From Drosophila miranda (Eukaryota; Arthropoda; Insecta; Diptera; Drosophilidae), in the NCBI RefSeq assembly GCF_003369915.1, contig NC_046675.1, forward strand, positions 23,250,001 to 23,314,000: 64,000 nucleotides of DNA. Direction: 5' to 3'. Shown here piece by piece: positions 12,001-24,000 of the stretch; the stretch's first letter is position 1, and every line of letters begins with the position of its first letter. A model generated the notes under the pieces. That model was not told the DNA's origin, made no database searches, and worked only from the letters and a program-made list of their open reading frames with translations. Position numbers and translations under genes: made by a program.

Positions 12001-15000
12001 ATCGTAAGAACAAGAAACTTCACGTCACGTTTAAGAGCCCTCTAAAGTGGCTACCAAATGGCGCCAAAAACATACTTTGTTTTCTGTGTGGTAATGGTAG
12101 GGGAAAGGAAGCAGGACCGATACAGAAGAGTAATCCGATTATGGGATATCCACTATTACAATAACCACTCCAAGCGCAGCCATTAATGCTCCTCCTTACA
12201 TTAAGTAGAAGAATAGATAATTTACAATAGAACATAAATAGTTTCCCACGAAACAGCATTTCACTGGAAATGAAGGCTGTAAAGGTTTTATAGGTCACAA
12301 GGTGTACATAAATAAAGCCCTCAATTACTATTTATACAAACTCTAAGAAAAAACCAGCGGTTAGCAGTCAACAACAAGCAAGGGCCCTCTGCTTTGATGT
12401 GGAAGTGGAAAACATTTAGGTAAAAATATAAAATAAATACAAAAGTTCTCAGAAGTGAGACCTCGAATATGCAAAAACCCACGCAAAGGGCCGGGGATTC
12501 AATATTTTTACAACCACACTTTATGTTGTTCCACAGAAGTCAATGAATAAGAAATCAGGTGATTTAATGCTACTCCATCCGCAATGAACGCACCCACATT
12601 TTACCAATTCTACGAAGCATTCAGCATACAAAAATCAGTGCAACGGGATATCAAAATTAGGTGCCAAAGCTTTGCTTCGAAATTTGCATGTCCAGAGAGA
12701 GAGCGTGACATTGACATTGGAACCAGATGGGCAGGCACTACACTGAAAAAGAGCGCCAGAGAGAGAGAGAGAGAGAGAGAGCTCCTCTACACAACGAAAG
12801 CTTTGCAAGCTCGTTCCCACACTGTTCTGGTGCTCATATAAAAGCCTTCGCCCACTGCGCTGGGCTGCATTTTCCAACAAAACGTGAACAGACCCTCGTC
12901 AAAATTATTTGTGCATTTTAACCCAAAGCTGAATTTTTTAAATATCCCACGCGACGCGTTAAAACTAAAAATATTCTTTTTGTTAGAAATAAGTTTTGCT
13001 ATTTTTGTTGCGTTTTTTATATGCATATTCCATTCGGTTGAAAATGCTCAGTCGGATAGAGGTTTCAATGCGCTGGATTTTTGAAGCTCCATATAGACCC
13101 AAACATGTTTTGGACAGCAGTGGCCTCGTCCACTATTTCCTCATCGAACACAGAGCCATCGGCAGCCCTGGCCAGTGCAGCCCCGAACTATCACCAGCTC
13201 CACACGAAGCCGCCGCTCCGCTCCCTTAAAAACAGCTGGCAAAATAGCAATGCAGCATTCAAGACGCGTCTGCACCAGCAGCAGCAGGAACAAAAAGAGC
13301 AGAAGAAACAGCAACAGGAGCAGAAACAGCAACAGGACCAACAGAAGGAAATAGAACTAAAGCAGCAACAGCAACGGGAAGCACAGATAATTTTACATCA
13401 GGAAAAGCCACAGCAAAAGCCAGAAGAGGAAACAGAGCAGCAAGGATCAGTGGCAAAGAAGAAAATCGCTCCAAAAAGTGAAAGTGCCCGTAAAATGTTC
13501 AAAGCTTTAGCTGCCTCCTGCAAGTGCAAAAAGAAGTGAAAGAGAGTGTGGGAGTGCGTGTGGGAGAGCTGCATGAAAAAAAGTCCGTCCTCGAGTGCAG
13601 CCCAAGACATAGTCCAACTAACAACTGTTCCTGAGACGAAATAGTGCGTCCGGGTGAGAGTGCAAACCAAGAGTGTAAACGAAAAGAGTTAACCTAATAA
13701 TTGGTAAAAAAGTACAGAGGAACGGAGGATTTTGAGCTAAGCAGTGTCCAAGCAATACTGAGAGACAGGAAAAGACTGGAAATGAGAGTAGAGGAATCGA
13801 ATGCCCAAAACAATAATCACAATAACAGCCACAACTAAGGAACATTTTTTGATGCATTTTTCCTCTAGAGGATAGGAAAAAAACAGATAGACCAGACAAC
13901 ATAAATTTATGCGAAAAAATAATATAATACTATAAAAGAATCAGGTTGCTGTGAATATAACAAAGAATAAAAACTGCAATTAAATCGTTTTTATTCTGTC
14001 GATATTTTGAAAGGCGTGAAGGAGTGAAACTGTGCATACGCATAAGGTAAGCAGATGCAATTTTGGTTTTAGGCAGAGTTTAATGGAAGATTGGAAAATA
14101 GAGCTTAATCGATAGCAAGCGGTGCAAGCAGTGTAAAATATGGAGTTTCTTGTTACTCAGTAAGAGAGAGGAGATATGGGAACAATTCTCAATGGAAGCA
14201 GTTTTTTATCTAAAGCTGAAATCTCAAATCAAATAGTTTTAGTTATTATACAGATCGGAAGAATACATGTAAGAATGAAGGGTTTTTAGAAAAAGTCAGT
14301 ACGAAGATTAAGTTTAATATTTGTATACCAAAATGTTATATGTTAAACATAATTTAGTGAAAAATGTATGTGCATCCGGTGCAAAAATCTCAGAATTTAA
14401 TTATTTATTGATTTACTTTTATATTTTCAATCAAGCGCTTCATTTTGCAAGATACGACCTTCCTTAGATGTATTTGCATTCATATGTCATAAATCCCGAA
14501 CATTCCACATTTCAGATCCATCAAAGTTTTGGTTTGATTTCAGCTGAAGGCTAATTTACATAAATATAGCCTGGCAGCAGCATCGTCGTCGTCCCATCAA
14601 TCAGAAAAGGTCGATTGCCCGCAAAAGTATGCTAATTATTTGTCAACTCTTCTCGCAACCCAACAAACCAACAAACTCACACACATCAGAATACATATGC
14701 TCCTTTTCCTGTTTATTAAATTTGCCAAATGACTTTCCATCCTGGTGTTTGTGGTCTGGTATTTCACTTCCGCTCAGACTGGCACTTCCTGGAAAAATTA
14801 GAAATGTGTGCCTGCCATTTCCAAGGATACCAATTGCAGAGTGTCAAATGGGGTGTCCATTATATTCTTCCCCCTTTAGTTCCTTATTTTCTTGGATGTC
14901 CTTCGACTTGAAAATAATAAGTGAACTATTTGCCATATTTTCTCGGGGTTGCAGCTGTTTTATTATAGCCGTAATTTAAAGCTATTTGCGGTAAATAGGT

Positions 15001-18000
15001 GCCTTAATATTTAATACCGCAATCCACAACACAATACAATTTCTATTTGGATTGCCATTGAAAGTAAAGCAATGTATATGTTAGGCCTGGGTTCAGAGTT
15101 CAGAAGTAAATCTAAAATACAGTTAAAAACGTTCGACTGTTTGCTCATAGGGCTTGAATATTCGCTGCACGTTGGCATTGCCATTAAAATCGAAAGGACC
15201 AATTATCGCTATGCCCCTAGCTCCCGGCTTATGGCAACTAGAGCAAAGGGGAAGTTGCGGTTGAGTCCAGACTACGGCCACCGGACGGACCCTCCAAGGT
15301 GACGCACAAACATGTAATACATTTTAATAGCCTGACACAAGGCGCAGACATAAAACCAAGTCCAGTGCCCAATAGAACTGACAATGGGGTCCAGGGAAAA
15401 AGTGCGAAGACAGGCCACAAATTGCGTATTGATTTGCAGATATTCTTTCGCTTCTGTTCATGAATTTAAGCTAACTCTTTTCCCTGGTTTTTGCTGACGC
15501 AATTCTGGGTAGTACTTTGAGTGCAGAAAAGCATTCGCCAAGATTTTTGAATAGTTTAGGGGGAAGTGCATCGCTGTAATTTTTCCCTTATTGTGCATTC
15601 CGTTTTGAAAGCCCTTTCTTTAAGCTCAATTTAATTAACAATTTCAGAAAACAACAAAAAATTATATTAATTAAATGCGTGCTAGAGACCTTTTTTATGC
15701 CGTATTCATTGGGCTTCTGTGGCCCAAGACGCAAGGAGGCCATGGCAGGAAACATATCCCAATGGTGAATGGTTTTCCGTTTTTCCAGAGCGGCAAACTT
15801 TTATTTTCAGTTTTGAATTGCATGCGCTAACCGTTGATGGTTTAATATCAGCAATTAAAAGTTTTCCACGTCTGCTTTTATTTGCACAAACATCAAAAAC
15901 TGCTCTCAGCTCTCTCATGGAAGCAAAACATTAGACAACGAAATGTGCAACAGACGTATACAAAATGCATGGCGACAGGAAATTATAGAAAATAATCCTT
16001 TTTCTCTTGTGGCCACAAACTTATAAAAATATTTAAAGTGCTGCAGAAGTTTCAGAGGGAAGTCTGAGATCTCAAATCTCTATTCAACTTAATGAATAGG
16101 AATTTTTTTTGTGAAATTATAGACTTATCTACCAATTCCGAATATCAAGCTATCATTACCTTTCTATTGTTCCAATATTTGTTGCCATATTTCCAAGAAT
16201 CCACAAAAAGGTATTTCCCCAGCAGAAAAATATTTATGAAACTCCATCCAAAGAATTGTTAATTAGTGTCAACTCAGGACAATTATAAATAAAATAGATA
16301 CCACAAACGTATAATTAACCACAGAGATAGCAACAAGACTTCTTCTGGACCCAAAGGTCCAGTGCTTCAGGGATATAAATATCCCATAATCTGCTTTTTA
16401 CCTATAAAATCTTGTTTTTTTGTGGGCGAATGCGAATACCTACATAAAGTTTGTTTAATTAACATTTAACTCACGAACAGCAATTTCCAGAAACAACACG
16501 TGTTGGACAGAGCATTTGTTTTCCTAGTTTATTTTGAATATGTGAAAATTTGCTGGTTTAGCAAAGTGCCTTGCCGACCGCGACCGCACCGCAACAAAAT
16601 TCGGTCGAAATGGAATACAATTTATTCGGAACAAGGAGTTATAGCAGCACTTCAAAATGTTGAAAACTTAATTGCTTAATGAATATTCTAGGCAAAGACG
16701 AAACAGTTATAACAGGGTTTGCAGCATTTGCCTCAAAATCTATCCACCATTAAGCATATCATATTTGCATATATGGGGGTAAATATTTGTTTGGAATTAA
16801 GCTGACAAACGACAGGCTGTTAATTTATTCTCGACTTTGTACAAATGGCAAAAGAAAAATCAAAAAGAAGGGTAGCTTGTGTGGGACGTATATTTAGATA
16901 CCCTTATATACGAACGAATACCATGACAAACTGACCAGATTTATGAAGTGCGGTTAGAAGAAGTATACCTACAACTTCTATAACGAGGCACGCGCTTGTT
17001 CCGAACCACTCCTTTCGCTCCGAGAGTTATTCTTCGGCAACAAGTCGAACAAGAAACCAAAGGTATTCGCGCCCGAGGCTCGGGGCCGTAAATGCAATAA
17101 GAGTGTGTGTAGAAATCTAATATCCTTAAGTCTATAATAAATTATTATATTACAAAACTCTTCGAGAACCGGGTATGAAAAACAGACATCCCTGCTATTA
17201 TACCCACACAGTAATGAAAAATGTAGAATTCCCTCTGAAAAGGGTATTGAAACCTACAACAAAGAGATGTTAAATGACACTCTGTCCATGCCTCGAAGCC
17301 CTTCTCTTTTGTATGTTTGTTAATACAAAAAAAACAGTAATAATAGCTTGTCCAGCAATTGCATGTGGGCGGGCCAGAGTTCATGATTAAAAAATACAAA
17401 ACGTTTAGAATTTAATGCTGCTAAAACAATTAACTAAATATGTTCTCTAGTATTGGAAACGCAGGAAGTTAAAAGAAATATTCAAATAAAAGTAAAGCAA
17501 AATGGCGATAAATTCGAATTTGGTTCAAGGCTCTAAAGAAGACAAAAACACGAACCTCTGACGAGGAATATTTCTATTCAATTTCAATATTTGCAAGGAG
17601 AGCAAAAAATGTACCAAGAAAACGGGTAACGAGAGGATGGATGCTCAGGAAAGTCATGACTGTAAGCGTGAATATAATGTGCTTTTTGCGCTTTTGTTGA
17701 AAGGAGAGAAGAGCACAGAACGACTTAGGAGTGGGACAGTGGGAAGAGTGGCAGGCACTCCAATAAATAGAACACTGTGCAACAGGAATGTTCTTATCCT
17801 TCGATTAGAAATATTTTTACAGATCTTTTTACATCCGATAAAAATGTTTTATGGGGGCAAATACCTGTTTACCAATAGAGAATTTGACTTTCTTTTAGAC
17901 AAATTTTGTAATTTTTAAAGTGTTCTGATTTCATTGCTTCTTACCGAATCTGAAAAATAGTCTTGTTGACCGAATCTTGTTGCACAGTGCAATTGCTGAT

Positions 18001-21000
18001 GATGCCAGTCTGCAGCTGCAGACAACGTAAAGGATTTCCATAATTACAAAGGAAAAGGGGATGCGGAACGTGCAAAGGAAGTGAATAGCAAAAGAAATGA
18101 AAGAGTTCAAAGTGTGAATAATAAACAGAAAACAAAATAGCCGTAAGAAATGCCAGAAACGTGCGCTTCCCTGTCCAATGGAGAGGAAAAGAACGGGGAA
18201 CAGGACAAATACGGAAAGTGTTTAAAACATTAAACCGTAGAAGGTCACCTCAAATGGTCAAACAACATTTGTCACAGACGTCTCTGTCACTCTGGGTTTC
18301 GTGTTTTGGTTGGGTCTCATGTTTGCTTTCTTTTGTCAGACGACAGGCGAAACAGGGCTTAAACTGACCAGAAAAAGGGCTAATTAGGCACACCAACTTA
18401 TTTTTCACTCTTAATAGGGCTTAATAGGGAGAATAGCACATATAAATTACCTTTGTAATACTTCATATAAAATTCCATTAATATTTAAAAAAAAAAAAGT
18501 AATATTTTAATGTAAAATAAGTTATAAGAATTTCAAAAAGATTCGAAAACTTCATGAAGTTTAACGGCTGAAAGTTGAAAACGTATTGGGTTTAAAACTG
18601 TTTCAAAACCGGTGTTTAAAACTCTTTTTTTTATGCCGATTTCAATAATAACAATTTTTTATTTGCAAAAACAGTTTCTATAGTGACAAAGTCGTCAAGT
18701 TGGACAACACTGTTGGCCAAACTGAAAAACAGCTGCCTTTATTTTGGAAACCATTTTTTTACTCAGCGTGTCCAATGCCGAACAAAGTTTGATTACACAG
18801 CTTAAAACAAAGTTCTCATAACTGGGAAATTACGAGAAGTTTTTAAAGTGGAAATAGGCACGAAACTTTCGACTAACTAACAAGAAATGGGTAGATGGGT
18901 AGAGGCAGAGTACTAGGACGGGTAATGGTACCAACAATGGGAAGAATAGGATTATGTGAATACGGAATACGGAATATTTGAAATTTCCGTCGATTGATCT
19001 TATTTTCCTTTTTAATCCACAGATAGACGGACAGAATGGAGATTCCCAGTGAGCTTCTGCCGCTGCTCAGCTGCCCTCTGTGCGGGCGTCTCTACTCAGA
19101 GGAGGGCAGACATGTGCCCAAGTTGCTCAGCTGCCAGCACTGCTACTGCAAGGATTGCCTGGACAAGGAGCTGCTGTGGTCGTTGCCCTGCAATGGCCGA
19201 GAGTGGATCTGTGGCAGGTGCGGAATGAGCACCAAGCTCGAGCCGGATATGTTGCCCGAACCGGAGTACATCATCTATTTAATACGCAACTTGAGGGCCC
19301 TGCAGTTGGGACAAGTGATGATGGCGATGCAAGCGGGCCCCACCAGCCCCCAAGCTGTCGAGGCTGGAGCCGCAAAGCCCATCCCTGAGCCTGCAAACAT
19401 GGCTGGATGGCTGGATGATGTCTGCGTGAACCGTTTCCTGACCAACAGCTGCGAGCATTGCTTGATCCATGGGTTGCCGAACACGACCTGGTGCCACAAC
19501 TGTCGACATCTGATGTGTCGCGCCTGCGCCAATGGCGCGGCACATTCCGAGCACCAGTTGACCTGCCACATGGACTTCAGCGAGCTGGTCCACCAGCTGC
19601 TCTCCAATGAGATGGACAAAATCAAGAGGGCCTGCAGTGAGGTCGATGCGCTGGCCCGCCGCGATATGGCAATGCTTCGGGTTCTCTTTGAAGGCTGTCA
19701 CCAGCTTCAGAATACCGTCAGAAAGGAGATCCTGGGCCACAAGCCCAGCATGGTTGTCTTGCACATGCGCGACTGGCTGATGCGATCCGAGACGATGCTC
19801 AGCCGCCTGTGGGGAGAGGGTGCCCTCGGGGTCTACGAGATGCATCAACTCCTGGGCCGGGCCTCCGCAAAGGTGAAGCTATTCCGCAAGCAGGTTTTGC
19901 ATCTTCAGTTCCAGTATAACATGCGAGCCATCATCCAGGAGAATGGCATGCACATGCTGACCTTTGAGCTGCTCAACGAGCGAATTCTGGGTCTACAGCG
20001 GAACCCCAATCCCAATCCACCCCAGGGCATACCTGGGGACGGAGTGCCGCCAGCTTTGGTGATGATCAATTACTGCATCTACAACTACTGGCAACAGGTG
20101 CAGCAACAGGTGTTGCTGATGCCCCGCCAGGAGCATCCACCGCTCCACAGTCAACCCCGCCATGAGCACTCCCTGATGCTACCGATCAATAACCTGTGGC
20201 AGATATCTCCTCTGGAGCCAGCTCCCTCTACCAGCTGCAGCAGCCACAGCTTCTTGACCCACAACTATCCCCATCCGGCAGCCCAGCTCTTCAACAACGA
20301 CTACAACCGCCTGAATCTGGGCCTACTGCTTGGACAGAACAATGCACAGTCACAGCAACAGCAACAGCATCAGCAACAAATGGGTAACCAAGCCTCCGGC
20401 ATGCGTCAGCATGGGCATGGCCATGGGACAGCCATTGGATTGGTAAGCATTGGGCGGTTGCCCTTAGTACACTGTTATCCCATATATTACATGGATATGG
20501 AAATAGCAGGGCGTCTGGCCGGGCGAGTACTAATCGAAGTGAACAAGGATGCTGCGCCCCGGATGGCCGAAAACTTTGGCTCGCTTATCCGGCAGGATCG
20601 CGGCTTTGGGTACCGGGGATGCGTCGTCTTTCAGACCTGGGGCAACGAGAGCATTATCACGGGGGACTTTGAGTCGCAGAACGGTCGCGGCGGATATGCC
20701 GCCTTCGAGGAGCGCTTCTTTCAGCCGGACAACAGCAGACTAAAATCCCACCGGGGTGCGGTTGGCATGCGGCGAAGTCAGAAGCGACACGACCACCACG
20801 GACTCGTCGGCAGCCAGTTCCGGGTCCTGCTGAACGAACATCAGATATTTACGGCCATATTTGGCTACATAATCGATGGCATCGAAATGATAGACCGAAT
20901 CGCTGCGACTGGCAACTCGATCGGGCGACCTGGTGTGCGATCCATCATCAAAGATTGCGGGTTGTACCGTCCTGTAGGAACTGAGAACCGATCGGACCAA

Positions 21001-24000
21001 CCTTTACCCCCATGAGGAGCCCCATTACTCGGATCTACTATACACAATTTTTGAAGCATCGTAAAATATATGTAATATAAGATAAGACAGACAAGACAGG
21101 TGTTTTTTTGAAAGTAATCTCTTTGATGTCCGTTTTTGATTGTATTGTACAATATTGTATGTTATATTATAATATTGTTCCGTGGAATAACAAAACGAAC
21201 AAGAAATAAAAAAGCCAAATTGTCAAAAATGAGACTTGTGAAACTTTTAGAAATATTTTACAAAACGGAATAATACCAAACAGAGAGAGAGAGAGGATAA
21301 GAGATAAAAAGCAACATTTTTAGGCTGTTTTAAATAATAATAATAGTAAAAAAAAGTATTATTTCTTTTTTGTTCTTCTATAAATACAAAGTCGATGGAA
21401 AATAGTTAATGATATTTGTGAAATTTCTTGGTATTTAAGGTCTAAATGGAAATTGGTTATTGGCTATTAAATTTTATAGGCATAAGGTATACATGAAACA
21501 CAATCCTACAATCCGTAGGATGTTTCAAGCGCTACAACATTACCTGGCTATGAAATAAAAAATTAATACCTTAACTAAAAGGTATTTTAAAAATTATAGA
21601 TATCCAATAAAACATAATAGCTACATCTGAATGGAAATCTTATAAAATAGCACGAAAATTGAGAAATGATTCCAGATAAAGATGATATCTATATCTACAT
21701 ACATATATATATATATATATATATCTACAATAAAGTAAACTATGCAATATATCAAACGATATTCTATTTAGTACACACTACGTGATCTATGAAAGACATT
21801 AAATATCACATCTTTGTACGTCTGTAAAACATCTCAATACATTCGAGGTACACTTCATATTTACGATGAAGTAAATTAATGCAAATCGAATACAGAACAC
21901 TACGATATACGATACACGATACACGATACACGATACGATATACGATTGATATAAGGTTTCCACCTACAAGAAACTCTCTACATCTTTGTCGATATTGTAA
22001 CACTAACTAATAAGAATCTCTATAAAAAAAAAACAAGAAATAGGTGAAATCTTGCGTAGATGTTAACTATATTTACAGGAGATTTATCCATAAAATCACA
22101 AAACAATAGCGATTTACCAGAAGTAAATGTTTGATGTCTATATAAGCTTTTGTTGTGACCATTATAAACGAATTGTGACATAAGAATAGTTCTATAGACA
22201 TATATCATAAACAAGGAACAAGTGATTTTATTTAAAAGTAAATCAAAACGAAGGATCAATTGAAGTCTAGAAGCTTTAGGAATCGAGTAATTTTGATATT
22301 ATATATGCAGAGGTATACGAAATATTTGAGTTAGGTTTAGGTCGGTTTAGCATTGCGTTTTGATTTATTATTATTCATATTAATCTTTTATCAATCAAGC
22401 AGAATTAAAAAAAAAAAGTAAGAAAAAGATAGTATTATTCGAAACATATACGATTAATAAGAGATATAAAACATATATGTGATGGATGATATTAAAAGAT
22501 AAGATATGGTAATACACAATACACAGCAGATGAGGCAATTATACATTCGTTTGTAAATGGAACGAATGTAATTACTACAGAAAATTAATTTATATTTTAA
22601 CTTGTCTATTAATATTAATAAGAATCGTGTAATTTAAATTAATTAAATTTAAATATTAGGTAAAAGAAACATTATATTTGTTATATTATTTGATTAAATC
22701 AAATCGAAAATTCTTTGAGTTCAAATATATGACAAAATTAAATTAATTTTTAAGGAAAGTCTAAGATTTCAAAAAAATCATCGAAACGGTGGCAAAAAAG
22801 CGCATCAAACACGAAGAAATCTCAAATAAAAATTTGCTCAAATGGTATATAGTTTACCGAGAATCCAAGTAATCGTATAGGTACTATATCCATACTTGTG
22901 TTGTAAATGTGTCTGGTTATTAATTCTTAAGACGTGTTTCTTGTAAATCATAATTGGTATGGATTTTTGGCAAAGAGCACTCCACAGAGCAATGATGCGA
23001 AGTACAAACACAAGCGGAGAAGGGAGAAGAGAACGAATAATGGTCATTAAAATCCAGAGGATTTAAAAAGATACCCACACACTACACCGAGTTTAAAGGT
23101 ATTTAAGTGTTAAATGTCCATAGATAATCAAACTTTACATAGCTTTTAAGCAATAATCGAAATGTAATCCCTGTTCAATTGGTGTCTAAATATGCAGTGT
23201 GTTTAAATGTGAAAGTTTTCAATAAATGTTGCAGAACTCAAACCCGAATGGAAGGCACATCATATCGATTATATCACTCACCTTATAGAAGACATCTGGA
23301 ACATACTGCTTATCTGTGGACTCTCGCACATATCCCAATTCGGGAGCCTCCTTAGTGGGTACCAGACAATCATCTCGGACCAGAGCCATGCACTGGGCAG
23401 ACACCGCATATCCCTCCATATGCACTTGTTTGGTTTGATCTCCTAAATGCATATGGAATGTTAGATTACTGCTCGATGGTAACCGAGTGATAGAAAACAC
23501 TTACCCGTCACACAAATGGTCACAAACTTTGAGCCAAAGACGCCATTTGAGGCATATTTACATGGATTGGGATGACGATTCTGCAGCTCTCCGGCCGTTA
23601 TGCACTCCTGGGCGGTGAGGAAGTGGGTCTCGATGCCACGAATCTGCTTCACAGTTCCTGCAGTTGCATCATCCGTGATAAGATCAGTGAATATCCAACC
23701 AATCTATAAAAAAAAAAAAAATAAAATGTAGTAAACATATAGTGTAAAAGAAGTGTCTTTACAGCGCACCTTCTTCAGTCCTAACGCATTGGCTACAGCA
23801 TCGACTTCGTCGTTCCCCTCATCGGGGAACATATTGATCGAATCCCGTGTCGATTCCTGCGGTGGCTCATAGATCGCTGCCACCGTGGCGCGTATGCCGA
23901 GCGGTACATCTGTATGCGGCTCATACGTGCCGTACAAATAGCCCATACGCTGGTGGCCAGTGGTACGCCAATAGTTTAGGAAACGTTCTACAATTTTGGT

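Noticed and set aside
19279-19848. A 189-codon open frame on the minus strand
   Set aside because: It is the mirror of the GC-rich RING-protein coding sequence.
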